Origin: Paraconiothyrium sp. Pb-2020
Taxonomy: Eukaryota; Ascomycota; Dothideomycetes; Pleosporales; Didymosphaeriaceae
Reading direction: 5' to 3'
Assembly (NCBI GenBank): GCA_022419385.1
Contig: JAJUBI010000004.1
Coordinates: forward strand, 1,903,286-1,967,285
Length of the DNA stretch: 64,000 nucleotides
The stretch's first letter is position 1; every line of letters begins with the position of its first letter. Below, piece by piece: positions 1 through 12,144 of the stretch. The position numbers and the translations under genes were made by a program. The notes beneath the pieces are model-generated. The model searched no databases. It saw nothing but the letters and a program-made list of their open reading frames with translations, and had not been told where the DNA came from.

Positions 1-2457
1 AGCATCCCCAACTTCCTCACGCCATCTAGACATTGCCGTCTCCGATTGCACCTCCTCAACTTGCTTTTGATCTGCTTCTTCCTTGACCTGCATCGCCAGC
101 GGATATCCGCCTCCTGGAAACCCCCGTGACATGCTCCATGTCAACGGCGCAAAAGCCTCCGGAACGAAAGACTGAAGGCCAGGGTCTTCGAGCAAAAGCA
201 TGCCAGTGTTGCCCATCACCGTGTCATGCATGACGCCTGAGCCCTGTCGAGCCTCATTCCCAACTCCATCTTGCATCTCCTCATCACAGCCCGAAACCCC
301 GCCTCTTGACAACATGGGCGGATGTAATCTGACGTGTGTTTCGGGTTCGCGATTCATTCGTCCAAGTTCTGCCAACCCCCAGCTCACCCTCTCTACAGCC
401 ATGCTGGCAAGCTCGTGCACCCCGTTCTTCTCTAGTTGTTGGAATACGACATATGCTTTCTCCACTTTTTCGATACGGCTCAGGTCTCCCGTTTCCATTG
501 CGTCGAGTAATAATATCATGCATGAATTGAATGCCTGTTGTCCCATGGTCCACGTAATTTGGGCTGCCGGAACGCGAAGATGAAAAAACAGAAAGGCTGT
601 CAGCAGATCTTGCGAGGACGACAAAACCAAGGCTCGACCCCTCAGCAACGGTTTTGGGGCATCCGGAGCCGAAGGATATGCGTTGGAGGGCTGGAAAGAT
701 GACGGTGCAGCTCGCGTTGTTGACACATGTTGTGGAGGGAAGAATTGTGCCGTTTCCTTTCCGATGCGCTGGCGATTGAGCAAGATTAGGTACGTGTGGG
801 TTTTGCAGTAGAATACTATATGCGTAAGTAATGGATGCGAATGATGGACCTGGTTGGGGCATGACGCACCAGCTGCCATGGTCCCAAGTGGCCATTCCGG
901 TACCTCCTTGTTCTTATCCAGCCATGTCTCATCGAACTGGAGCATCTCCGGCATAGTGTCCAGCAGATTCCTGAGTTGATCTGTGAACTCGTCAATCTTG
1001 CTGTTATTGAGGCGATCGCTACTCAATATCTGCCTGGCGAGAAGGGTGAAGTGGTTGGCAAACTCTCCAAATCGTAGCATCTGCGGGTTCGTCGTAAGCT
1101 CATGCGGTGGAGGACAGTCACCAATACCACTGATGCCGAGTGGCCGACCTAAAGTCATTGAGTACTCCTGATCCATGTGCAGCATCCACCACCATATCGT
1201 CTGCCGAATCGAGCATTCTCTTTGTGTGGGCGGTGCCGGGTCAAGATATTTTGGATGTCGATGTAGACCGATGGAGTGTGCGAGCCGGATAGTAGTTCCA
1301 AATAATGTCCATGCATCGAGGAAACGGCCACTGTTGGTCAGAAAAGGACCGATCATGATAAGTGCCTGTATACTGAGGAGGGAAGGCTTGTGCATGAAAG
1401 AGGCCATACGTAGCGCTTGCATAGCAGCTGCGACTAAAGATTTTGTTAGAGCCTTGGAAACGAAACTTTGCTTGAGCACTAACTGTAGACGTTTCCTCTT
1501 TGTAGTTGTGCTTTCATAGTGTCTGCCTTCCATTGACCTCCGCACCTATCCCACGCCGAATATTGGGAGCCCAAGGCCAAAGCTGCAAAAAGAAGCGCTA
1601 GCATGTCGGGACACATCTGCGCGTTCTTTCTAGGATCCGAAAGAAAACGCTCGACTTCGTCCCGTGTAATTTCCATGGGTATATGAGGGAATGCGCAAAG
1701 ATGGACTCGCTTCTCGAAAAAGTTCAGATACTCCAGAAGCTCCTCAGTGGTGGGAAGGCAGCTCAATAGCTCTGGGATGCCCTCTTCGGGCGTTGCTCTG
1801 AAAATCGTCGGGAAAGGATAAGGAGGTGGAGATTTTGAAGTATACATGTCAGGACCACGAGGCATAAGGTGCGCAAGAGATTGTGACGATCCAGGATCCA
1901 AATGAATGCTTGCGAACTGCTCCGCTTGTCAGGTGGGGTTCTCCGTGGATACGTTTGCACCTACATCTGTCACGACATTGGCAAGTCCTGGGCTACCGAA
2001 ATATATGCTGTCAGACCATTCGGATCCTTGGAAACGTTTCTGTTTGGCCGTCCGACGTCTCTGTGACAAACCCGTTGATCGCTCACCAAAATGCGAATCC
2101 GGAGAACCTTCATGGTCGGATTCATGCTCCTCTAGGGGAATCTTAGAGGCGCGTAAACGTTCCTTAAGGCGGAGGTTTTCAGCACGCAGCTTTCGAATCT
2201 CGTATGACTGTTGGATGGGTGCATAGTCGCCCCCATCTGCCACAAAGTGACATTCCTTCGGCGCCCCTCGAGCGCAACATGCTGAGCATGGCTTAGTTCG
2301 ATCGCACTGAGTAGCTTTAGCAAACTTACTGATCCGACATAACGATCCTACATACCTTGACCTTTCTTTCGCGACATTTCGTGCACGAAAGCAGCTGACG
2401 AGGCTGTTGGGTCTGGTGTCTTCTCTTAAGGCCCGACACATGTGCTGATTCAGTCAT
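1..2457 (-). CDS. Zn2Cys6 transcription factor with fungal-specific TF region (3' end cut by window edge)
   Basis: Nuclear DNA-binding regulator, target unknown. I read four exons: 2457-2356, 2306-1965, 1916-1484 and 1433 to the left edge, with introns of 49, 48 and 50 nt. The first intron splits the zinc cluster. Joined, it gives CTKCRERKVK followed by CDRTKPCSACCARG, a complete six-cysteine binuclear cluster at about residues 25-52. A leucine-rich coiled segment (RKLRAENLRLKERL) follows, as is usual for dimerising members. The second intron removes an in-frame TGA at 1931-1929. The third has donor GTTAGT, branch CTAAC and acceptor TTTAG, and restores the frame into the fungal-specific TF region (for example IRLAHSIGLHRHPKY and WWWMLHMDQEYSM). 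The frame stays open to base 1, so the C-terminus lies outside. The target gene set cannot be told from sequence. Confidence 0.85.
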
Positions 2458-3685
2458 TTTGAGTGAGACATATACGTAGTGGCGATAGCAACATCAAGAG
2501 AAGCGACTTCGAAAAGGATACTAAGGGATGCGGGTTGCGGGCTTGGTCTTTCGGAGGAAAATGACAGTGATAGGCTTGAGAGGTACCGCTATATAACCCC
2601 TTGACTGAACGTAGGCCGGTCTAGGCGAACAGTTCCAACGGACAGTATGGACCCCACACAAAGATACTTACCCTATAGGGACGCCGACGAGAGACTTACG
2701 TGAAAGATAGGCCAAGATGAGAAATTCATCCTCTGAAGCCTCATTATGCGGCCAGAACACGTTCGATTGGAGCGAAAAGAAACCGTGCCGAGACGTAGAG
2801 GTAGATGGCTCACCGAAGTTTCGTATTACCCTGTTAGTCTTGGTGCATCGAAGCCGCGGGCTTATTTGTTCATAGGCACCATTTTCGAGTCGCACAAGCT
2901 TATCGCCAAGTGATGGAGCCGCAGGGAAGGTGGCATGGGTACCCGCGGACCAGGTCTGGTACAATACGTGACGCATGATACAAGATCTCACGCTTACCAC
3001 TCAAGTGGGCCGGTCCTTTGGAGACCCTTCCCCGTGCATGCTGCATCTACCGACCTGTCGGATCCACTGCCTCGTTTTCTGCGGTGCTGTAGCCTTGCTT
3101 TTTCTTCGCTTAGGAAGCCCTCACGCCAGTAGCCGGATGCGCGAGTGGAGGGCGCTGTCGAGACGGATGCGCCTTCGGCTGGCTCATTCCTTCGCTGGTG
3201 TAATTGTGGCATTTGGCTAATGCTGGAGGCTCAGCCAATCCATTCGGCAATTGGCACCGCACAATCACTCGGCTACCCTTCTCTTCCTCCATAGGACCTC
3301 AACAGGCACGAATGCACCGCTAGCATGCAGACTCAATACTTGCAATGGAAAATCTAAGACTGGGAATCAAGTCAAGAGGTCCGCGCATCGCCCCTGCAAT
3401 TTGTAGTTCCGTTACACCAAAAGCCTCATACCGCATCCGTGGTAACGACTACCCTTGAATGTCTACATCGCCGAAGCCGGATCTTTGTCAGGATATGGTT
3501 CGCAGACGAGCAAAGCACCAGCGACGCCATGCGATTTAAGGTCACACGATGCACGCGCCGAGAACGAAACCCTCAAAACGATAGCGGATCTTCCATGTAT
3601 GACCTTTCGTCACCAATCTTACGATGCTGAATTGGTATATCTTATCTACTGAATGTCCAAACCTGGTCCACTCAAGAGCTCGATC
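2458..3685. other. Intergenic: promoter side of the Zn2Cys6 gene and 3' flank of the exoribonuclease gene
   Basis: No convincing gene. Open frames here are under about 110 codons, overlap on both strands, and lack a recognisable domain or a plausible start context. No tRNA-like fold or long repeat was seen. Confidence 0.6.
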
Positions 3686-6600
3686 TTACGTCTCTTCGTC
3701 TCGGTAGATTAATCGGATAGGATCTACGTGTATGTGACTCTTGAAAGGATCGATGTAATTGATCTTCGCTTCCCAACAGTCGCCAACCTGATACTCTGCG
3801 GTCGGACTGTTTGAAAGAATGACATTCGTACGATATCCTTCGAAGAACCCTTTAGACCCAGTGATTGGATCCGGCCGTTTAACTTTCACCCTGAACGTTT
3901 CTGGTAAGGGTGCCTCCTGGTAGTAGAAGGCTCGGATGAATGCTTGTACAGCCCAAAATTCACTAGACTGCGTACTCGCTCTTTTGATGATTCTTTCTCG
4001 GGGAGAAAGAGTGATAATTGACTCTTGCATTTGGCGATGGGAAAAAGGTAGAATGGGCCGGGGGGAGTCTGCCAGTGCTCTTGCATCAAGCTTTTGACCA
4101 GTGCGTGCCTCGAACCGTAACGCAGCCTCGATCTGCCAATGGGCGATCATGTCGCTGAATCGCCGCAACGGGCTGGTGACCTTAATGTAGGCTGGAGCGC
4201 CAATAATGCGGTGAGGGATCGGTGAGGAATGTGCTATAGAACGACCCAAAGCACCAAGGTACTCCTGTGCAACACGCATGCTTAAGGAACCGGTTTTCTC
4301 GAGGTGTGGGAACAGAATCTTTTCGCGGAATTGTGCCAAAGGTAGAGGCGCGCTTGGAGAATCCACTGTGCCCCTGAACATGACAGGAATGTTACGCTCA
4401 GCACACCAGGACCCTGCCGTGCGGCATGCGAGAAGCATCATCTCTTCCACGATGTTGTTGGAGTTGATAGTATCGACAAGGTATCCTCCGGTGTCCTGAG
4501 GTCTTTCACCGCGAACCTCGATGATTGGATCGCCAACCACTCGCCGTGATCTTTCTATTGAAGGTTGCATCCAAATTAAGCCTTCTACATTGGGTTTCTC
4601 GTAGACAGCAACTTCTGCTTTGTCTAGCCTACCAAGTCGGACACCACCAGCAGCTTGGCGCCCTTTCCATAGAGCTTGACCTGCTGCATATAGATCACGA
4701 AGGTTTTGTAGTTGCTCAACAGCTAATCGGGCCGAGGGACGGCTCCTCTTGTCGACATGAGGTTCACCGCCGACTACTAGACGTTTAGCTTCTCCTGGTG
4801 AATGTTCATCTAGGTAAGTCGCTAATTCGTCGGGAGTAATGCTAACGACCCTTCTTATAATGCCATGCTGAATCTTGGTCTCGAGTGTGTTTCCAGAGTC
4901 ATCGATCCGCGCGCTGAACGTGATGACAGGCCGATTGTTGGCAAGACTGAAATAGTTTTGCGAGGCCCAGGAAGGTAGCATGGCGAACGCTCTCTCTGGA
5001 GTATAAACACTTTCCGTCATATGAGCAGCGAGGCCAGACAGTACGTGAGACTTGTTGAAGAAGGCCGTCGGATTGGCAACATGCACATGTATCCAGTATT
5101 GCGACAGGTTTCCATGCACTCTTTCAATGGATACACCGTCATCGATTTCTTTGGCACCAGCGGAATCAATGCAATATACTGTAAGTGGACCCCAGTCACG
5201 ACGCATGTCGGCCATGGCATCCTGGAAATCTGGACTTCTCCTCGTCAATTCGGCTTTCGTAGTGAGAAGCTCGAGGTTACGGGAGAGGCGAACCGTCGGC
5301 AGCATCAGATTCTCATTGTAAATAGCACGATTCTCAAATGGCGTGGTAACTCCAATCTCTTGCAGGAGGATTTGCCCCGCAGACTTTCCCATCACCGGAA
5401 AAGGCTTGTTTTGCGAATCTATGTTGTTGTAGCAACCGGTGGCATGGAGAATGGAAGCGCAGGCCGAATGCAGGTTTGGCATACCAGCGAACTGGTCCAT
5501 GAGTACCCATGCTTGCAGAAAGTTGATGATTTGCTGATCGGTCTTGGTGAAGTCTTCGCCCAAAGTGGTCGTCTTTATACCGGGCAAGCTTTGCGCCAAT
5601 GATACTTGGGATCGGTCCGGCCCTACAAAACCATGGTTGGATTGGCGACCTTTCCGACTCTCTGCGATGAGACGCTGTGCCTTTGTCACAAACTCTCGTA
5701 TGTACCTAGCACCGGCGCTGCGGTTCAGTTGCCCAGTGTCTTCGGTATTGGCGAGCGCAGCCTCATCTTCTCGGTAGTCTCGGACCCATTCATGTACAGT
5801 CTCCATCATTTCCACATCCACCTTAGGCCTAATGGCGAAGATATTGGTCAAGCGTTGACTGTGTACATCCGAGCGAAATCGGAACTCGTTGTGCTTGAGC
5901 GCTTTGCGTACGGCTAGCAGGGCAGCCGGCGAAGGCGACCATGTTGGGTCACCTTTCCCTAGCAGCGTCTTTGCAATCTGCGGTAGTGTCATCATACGAG
6001 TGCGGGCGGCGTCGGCAAGGGTTGAGTACGCGGTGTCAAGCACTGGCGCGTTTATTCGGTAAATGCGCTCTGATTCTTCTGTGAGTTGAGAGAGCATGTC
6101 CTGAACAGGGGCGCCTAACTCCCGCGGCACTTGAATGCCATCTTTTGGTATCACGCCCTCAGTCTTCGTAGGCAGGTATGGAATCAAAGGGTGCAACACG
6201 GCGGGGTTAATTGCACCAGGCATAGCAAAAGAGATGTAGCCCTGCTTAGAGTGGACCCATCGTCCGTTGACGGAGTAGAATTGGCTGGTGAGGCCCAATT
6301 GCTGCACAAATACAGCCAAAACTGGTTCACGTCCGGGCATGGACAGCTCGACGACATCTCCTGGCTTCAGAAAAAGTCCAATGGTGACAAGCTCGTCGTC
6401 CTCATCCTCATGCTCCCCCATCTGTTCATCTCCTTCTAAGTCTTCATCGGCCTTGCTTCCAAAGCTGAGCTTGGACATGTTGTTTTGAATATCGCCATGG
6501 GCTGGATGGTTTTCGAAGGCACTCAGTGACAGCTCATCTGGTCCGCCAAATTGTTCGTTCCATTGTTCAAGTTGTTGCCTTGTAGGAAGCTTATGACGGG

Positions 6601-6916
6601 ATGGGTGCAGTAATGCTGGATCTATCGAAGGTTGAACGGGCGAGTTTAGGGAAATTTGAGAGGTCTGCAAGGGTCAGCTTGATTACAGCCATGATAACGG
6701 TTCGCAACACACAGGTTGGGCGGCGTGAAGAGCGCGTCGCGGAAGGCGCGAGGCGACTTTCGGGGCAAGTCCATCTTTGCGCAGAGCTCTCTGCGTGAAG
6801 GTTCGTCGCTGGTTGACAAGTCGCCAATGGCACTGCCAGCAGATACTCGGCGTCGGCCATGATGATTTAAACCATATCATGTTGTGATTCCGAGAAGTGC
6901 AGTTGATTCTTCCCAT
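3686..6916 (-). CDS. cyt-4: Mitochondrial RNase II/RNB-family 3'-5' exoribonuclease (CYT-4/Dss1 type)
   Basis: Probable catalytic exoribonuclease of mitochondrial RNA turnover (Dss1 in yeast mtEXO, CYT-4 in Neurospora). Two exons, 6916-6713 and 6664-3686, are separated by a 48-nt intron (donor GTGTGT, branch GCTGAC, acceptor TTGCAG) that removes in-frame stops, giving about 1060 residues. The N-terminus is rich in Arg, Ser and Thr and poor in acids (WRLVNQRRTFTQRALRK), as expected of a mitochondrial presequence. An in-frame ATG at 6880 is an alternative start. The RNB core is clear: IDSAGAKEIDDG at about residue 566, then WIHVHVANPT, YTPERAFAMLP and, nearer the end, YIKVTSPLRRFSDMIAH. The metal-binding motif reads KEIDDG where bacterial RNase II has DxDDA. 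The C-terminal part looks like the S1-like tail of the family. It diverges from the molybdopterin gene across about 305 bp. Confidence 0.88.
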
Positions 6917-7221
6917 CTCCAAAAGTTGGGGAGGCGCGACCCGTCGGGTGGTCCAAGCTTAACACCACCGCATTTCTTCCGCGAGCTCACATGCTCTGCT
7001 TCTACTCCTCAACCTCCCACCCGCGAAAGGTAAGTTTTATTGTTTGCTTTGGTTCTCTGTCGATTTCGTGATGAGTTTTAAAATTATAGCATGTATTATC
7101 CGACCAGCGCTTCGCGTTGGAGGGCGGAGCAAACTTTTTTCTGACCCAATTTTCACTCCTTCTACACACATCGCACGCACTGTGCAACGCTGACAGACCA
7201 AAGTATACATAGACGGCGATC
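6917..7221. promoter_or_regulatory. Divergent intergenic promoter region
   Basis: About 305 bp separate the exoribonuclease start (minus) from the molybdopterin synthase small-subunit start (plus), so both promoters must lie here. I see no clear TATA box and cannot assign specific factor sites. Confidence 0.5.
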
Positions 7222-7512
7222 ATGGCACCATTAAAAGCGCCTCCGGGCCATTTCTCGATATTGTACTTCGCTGCCGCGTCGACGTTCACAAATAAGGCCA
7301 GCGAGCATCTGCCTGCGCCCACGGAAGCGCGCAATCTCTTTTCCCGGCTCGAGGAGTTGTATCCCGGCATTAACGACAAGGTGCTAAGCAGCTGTGCGGT
7401 GACAGTCAATCTGGCATACATCGATATTGATGGTGATGATGCTCCCGACCTTGGGTTGGTGATCAAAGACGGCGACGAGGTGGCTATTATTCCGCCTGTA
7501 AGTTCGGGATAA
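7222..7512 (+). CDS. cnxG: Molybdopterin synthase small (sulfur-carrier) subunit, MoaD/MOCS2A type
   Basis: Ubiquitin-fold sulfur carrier that, with the MoaE/CnxH large subunit, donates sulfur to precursor Z to make molybdopterin (needed by nitrate reductase and xanthine dehydrogenase). Intronless, 96 residues, typical family size. The start ATG follows a GATC context. FSILYFAAASTFT is the first strand of the fold, FSRLEELYPGI follows, and DGDEVAIIPPVSSG ends the protein, with the carboxy-terminal glycine that is thiocarboxylated in this family. Bacterial and human proteins end in Gly-Gly and this one ends Ser-Gly, which I believe is the usual fungal form. The last codons CCT GTA AGT contain a perfect-looking splice donor, but no downstream exon restores a better tail, so I keep it unspliced. 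Confidence 0.88.
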   Translation: MAPLKAPPGHFSILYFAAASTFTNKASEHLPAPTEARNLFSRLEELYPGINDKVLSSCAVTVNLAYIDIDGDDAPDLGLVIKDGDEVAIIPPVSSG

Positions 7513-8173
7513 GCAGGCAGGTGGCAGAGATTGCCTTGCCATCAATGTCGAACGGGAGATGAGTGTATGCACGCGCTCACAGAGCCCCGATACTTGCGCA
7601 GAGCGCTATAAACGCGGAAGCCATCAGTGCTTCCCGGAGCTTGTTCGCTGATATGTCCCAGTGAATGAGGCTATCAGGCCATATTCACCTACTCGAAGTT
7701 TCAATCGGCCACTTGTAGTGCGCGACGGCCGCGCTATTCGAGCTTGGACTTCTCAGCGTGGTCCAGTTCGGAGAGTAGTCTACATGGCGACTTATGTATA
7801 TTAGTGGACGTGAACGGAATGACTCTTTTAGAGGAATGTATCTCCATGCTGACGCTTGATTTCGTGTGTTATCTTATGTTTCTCATGTGCAAGAGCTCGT
7901 TCCATCCTTCTGGATCCAGCGCGGGTAAAAACAATCAGGAGTAACACAGAGTGCGGATGACTCCATGAGTCACTCCATGCAGTGTGAGTTTCTGGTCATC
8001 TTTTGTCTTTTTTGGTGCAGTGTCGACTTGTTGTCCCTTCAGGTCTGGCTTGGCGCTTCGCTCTCGCTAGTACGTCAGTGAGCAAGGAACTCCACCGCTC
8101 CACTGCAAACGCAATCCCGGCGGCACCGGTCTGTTCACTCTCCGACGCCGACGAAGTCGCCAACCACGCAGCT
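7513..8173. other. Intergenic between cnxG-like gene and second Zn2Cys6 gene
   Basis: Same-strand spacer of 661 bp holding the 3' UTR of the upstream gene and the promoter of the downstream one. A 66-codon open frame at 7744-7944 has no recognisable content. No RNA gene was seen. Confidence 0.55.
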
Positions 8174-11147
8174 ATGGCGGAGAACATTGATCCGCGGCTG
8201 CAGCAATTCAGCTCTCTGCCACCGCGTTCTCTGGCGCAGCAATCGTACACGACCCCGGCGCAGCCACTGCAAAGCAGCGCGACTCCATACTACCTCCCCA
8301 CACCGAACAATGCGCAGACGCGGCCAAGTAACATCGACCCGGCTTTCGAGCAGACGTCACCGACTGGCCCAGAAGAATCGCACGACGAGGACGACCACGA
8401 TGATGGCGATCTCGATGGGTATATTGCGCCTCATCACACTCGCGAATATCATCTTGCTGACAGCGTTGTAGAGCCCATGGCACGCCCGGCTCCGGCAAGT
8501 CTCCGCACGATCTGAAGAGACCGCGCGCCTGCGATTCATGCCGAGGACTCAAAGTGAGCAGTACGAAGTCTCAACTGCGAGCACCTAAGCTTACCAATTC
8601 TTTAAGGTTCGATGCGACCAAGAGAGGCCCGACCAGCCATGCAAGCGCTGCGCGAAGGCCAACCGTGCATGGTAATGATCCACTATCAAGTCCCAATCCG
8701 AGAGATGCACCATTTCGTCCTAAGTTCTCCTGGGAAATGTTGTCGCATATTCGTCTTGGGAAGCTTGCCACTGCGTCATGCTGATTCTTGTCACCAGCAT
8801 TACGACCCCACCGACCCGAAAGCGTCAGAAGAAGGCCGACAGTCGAGTTGCTGAGCTAGAGCGTAAAATCGATGCATTGACCGCGACCCTGCATGCGCAG
8901 AAGGGTGCTCCGGAGCCCAGAAACTACCCAGGCATGCCACAGTACGAGGGTGGTACCACCCCGTACCCACAACAAGAGGGAGGATTCAGAGCGGGCAGCA
9001 TAGTGCATGACTGGTCAAATGCACCTTCGGCACAGGAGCGGTACCCAGACATACCGCCCGGGTACGGTCCTGCTCAGAGCATGCAACGTGGGCCCGAAAC
9101 TAAGCGGAGGAAGCTGGGCGATGGGAGCAGTCATAATGCCGTAAGTCGAAACACGTTGCTTTATCACCATTCCTAACGCGACTAGACGATACCCGAAGAT
9201 ATGGATGCGGTCCATCGTGACCTGATTGAGCATATTGACATGAAGCGCACGGGAAGGAAAGGCATCCACACCGATCACTCCAATATAAATACGTTGATCG
9301 ACAGTCTCATGACTCCAGACACCGCAGAGCGCATCTTCCAGCGATACGTGAACGAAATATGTCCACATTTCCCCGCAGTGCCCTTTCCGGCGGGTACCAC
9401 TGCACGAGAGCTGAGGGAGAAGAAGCCGCTGCTTTTTCTGTCAATCTTGGCAGGTTCATCTCATGGAGCTGCAGAACAGCTGGTTTCCCAGGACGTACAG
9501 CGTGATCTCACTAAAATTCTCAAGGACCAATTTGCCGACATCATCTGGCGAAATGGCGAGAAGTCGCTCGAAGTCGTTCAGGCGCTGCAAGTTGGGGTGC
9601 TGTGGTACCGACCGCCACTACATTACGAGCAGCATAACTTTTATATGATGGTCAACTGTGCCGCAGTCATGGCGCTTGATCTTGGTCTCGGGAGAAGGAA
9701 CACACCGACTGTCATGAAATTAGCTGTCGGACCTTTCCGTCGATGTCACCCGAACACCAGTAGCATCGAGTCACGCAGGACCTTCCTTGTCTGCTATTAC
9801 CTCTGTATGAGTATCACCATGGTACTCCGGAGGCCAATTCTGCTGCGATGGACCAAATACATGGAGGAAAGTGTGAAACTTCTCGAGACTTCTCCTGAGG
9901 CGCTTCCTTCGGATAAGATTCTTTGCCAGCACGTGAAAATGGCACACATTGGCGAGAACATCTCTGTCCAATTCTGCATGGATGACCCTTCCGTGGAGGT
10001 AGCTATATCAGAGCCGAAGGTCATTTACGCTTTGAAGATATTCGAGAATGAACTCCAACAACTCAAGGACGATAACGCGTCACTATTCAAGGATGTTGAT
10101 CGTGAGTCGCACGTACCCTTTGCTACGAAGACCTGCTAACATTTCGCAGCCGCTTTGCGACTTGCTGAGCACGTTACGAATTTATACATGCACGAGATTG
10201 CGTTACATCACAATCAAAGCCCCGCTGATTTCCAACCGCCTTTTCCACAGGAAACGTTCACTTCTGGAGTGTCTGCCAAGGAAGCAGTAGGTCCTGCTCA
10301 CATCGGGGCGCTCGGGGAATGTCTCACAGCTACGCACGGCATTCTCGATACTATTCTGAGTGTGCCTCTCGACATTCTACTTACATTGCCTGTTATCTTT
10401 TGTAAGTTGCCGAACCACTGACGTAGGTCTTCAACTGATGATCATTACGTAGGCGTGCGAGCAATTTACGCGATCGTATGCTTGATGAAAATGTGGGTGT
10501 CGGTTACGAGCTCAGGCGAAGTTGGGAATTTCATTAACAAGGATCTTCTCCAAATCGAAGCCTACACCGAGCGCTTAGTCACCATGTTTAACGCCATAGT
10601 ATCACGCGACGCGCAGTCCCCCCATGGCAAGTTTTATTTTGTGGCGAAGCGACTACAGGAGCGCTTTGCCCATATTAAGGAGGGTGCATCGAAGACCGAG
10701 CATTCGTCAGATGGGAACGAGGACTCGCGCTCTTCGACTACCAAGTCGATGTCCAAGCCACGTTCGCGCCAATCGTCCCAAAACCAGACACCCCTTCACC
10801 TACTTTCCGAGGTCGCAATGGGAAGCAGCAACACCGCTCCTGCCCAACCGGCGTCCCAAATCCCGTCTCAGCCGCAACAACAGCAGCAACCGCAGGCTCA
10901 GATGCAGCAGACACAAGCGCCGCCACAAGCGGCAATGCAAAGCTGGTATCCAGGTATGTCGAATCAGCAGATTGCCCCGGATGTTATGGGCATGCCGCAG
11001 GGTAATTTTGATCCGAACTTCGATTTCACTCAGTTCGATTTGAGCACGGGCTCGGACGCTGATCTGAGTGCCCTGTTCATACCCGACAGCATGATGTGGA
11101 GTTACCCTCCTGATGGTATGGGTATGCAAGGGTATGGTGGCTTCTAG
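8174..11147 (+). CDS. Zn2Cys6 transcription factor with Gln-rich C-terminus
   Basis: Nuclear regulator of about 865 residues in seven exons: 8174-8418, 8472-8553, 8607-8671, 8798-9140, 9186-10101, 10150-10401, 10453-11147. All junctions carry GT...AG and the summed length keeps frame. Order: acidic N-terminus (EESHDEDDHDDGDLDG), the zinc cluster RACDSCRGLKVRCDQ...PCKRCAKANRAC assembled from three exons (about residues 100-130), a basic stretch TRKRQKKADSRV, a short coiled coil (VAELERKIDALTATL), a middle homology region with LDLGLGRRN and ILLRWTKYMEES, then a Gln/Pro-rich segment and a Met/Gly/Asp-rich end of the kind found in activation domains. I assign the start to the ATG of MAENIDPRLQQF because frame and conserved tone begin there. 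The regulated pathway is not visible; the spacing of the cluster resembles LEU3/WAR1-like factors only loosely. Confidence 0.87.
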
Positions 11148-12144
11148 GTTAGACGACGCTACAAGTTGATGCCATGAAACGGTGTACGATATGATGAGTC
11201 TACGATTTAGGTGCTTGCACGGTGTCTTTGTAGAAGCGAAAAGCGTTCACAGTTCTATCTGCTGTAGCTTGAGTCAACATAGATGAACTGGGCCTAGATA
11301 AGATGAAACCATGCAGGTGATCTTTGCGGTGCTCAACAGTCCAATGGGGTATGCTGCATTCGCAGAGACCCAAGCATCTTCACCAACTACAATTGTGTCG
11401 ATGCGGGATCCGCCATACAACATCAGATATCAACCCCCAGACACTCATTGCGAAGTGAGTTACCGTAGGAAACATGATCTAAATATCACCTGGTAACCTT
11501 GTCTGTTGACAAGCTGATAGCCGACCTTCATGTTGACACGAGAACCGCATCCCCTCAATCAACAGACCCTCAACAACGCTATGCTGACCTAACATACTCT
11601 AAAGTATTTATTGCTGACAGGCCCTTCATTATGGGCCCATTCATACCATCAACAAAACTCCCCATGTTGCGTCATACACTCTAGCCCGGAGCTAATTCGC
11701 TCAAGGCGGCCGCGAGGCTGCACCCTTGCAACGATCGGTGCTACCATGACCACCGGACGCCTAAAGCCACACAACGGCATCGCAAGGCTAGAAACAATTG
11801 GGTTGGAGTGGAATGATGTACGAGCTAGTGTGGGGTCGAAGCAGGACGGTGGGAGCGGCCGCCGGAGTAGAAGGGCGTAAGCGGAGGCGTGAAGACTGGC
11901 TCTCGTCCGGTCCGGTGGAGAGCTCCGCATGAGGGTGCCATAGGAAAGGAAGTTGGGGAAATGTATAAAGGGTCGGCTTTGGATGTCAAATTGTCACTCC
12001 TAACTCACTCCAATATACTCTCAACTGCTTGTTCCTGTTGAAAACTACTCGCTCGTGCTAGGCACTCTGTGAAAGAGAAGCTCGAAGAGATCAAGATCCA
12101 TTGTGCCCAAACTTCACACGACGACCACATATAATCAGCGAAGA
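11148..12144. other. Intergenic upstream of the SDR gene
   Basis: Contains the 3' flank of the Zn2Cys6 gene and the SDR promoter. Open frames at 11611-11880 and on the opposite strand at 11649-11930 overlap each other and show no family features, so I do not call them. Confidence 0.5.
11964..11969 (+). promoter_or_regulatory. TATA box of the SDR gene
   Basis: TATAAA followed by AGG, about 180 bp upstream of the SDR start codon, with a pyrimidine-rich CTCACTCC tract just downstream that suits a fungal transcription start. Position and sequence only; not proven. Confidence 0.5.

Noticed and set aside
284..895. 203-codon minus-strand open frame in the first Zn2Cys6 gene
   Set aside because: It is out of frame with the spliced reading that contains the conserved fungal-specific TF sequence.
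7499..7581. Possible intron after the PP codons of the molybdopterin synthase small subunit
   Set aside because: Splicing to the best downstream AG replaces the required C-terminal Gly with an unrelated tail; the unspliced end fits the family.
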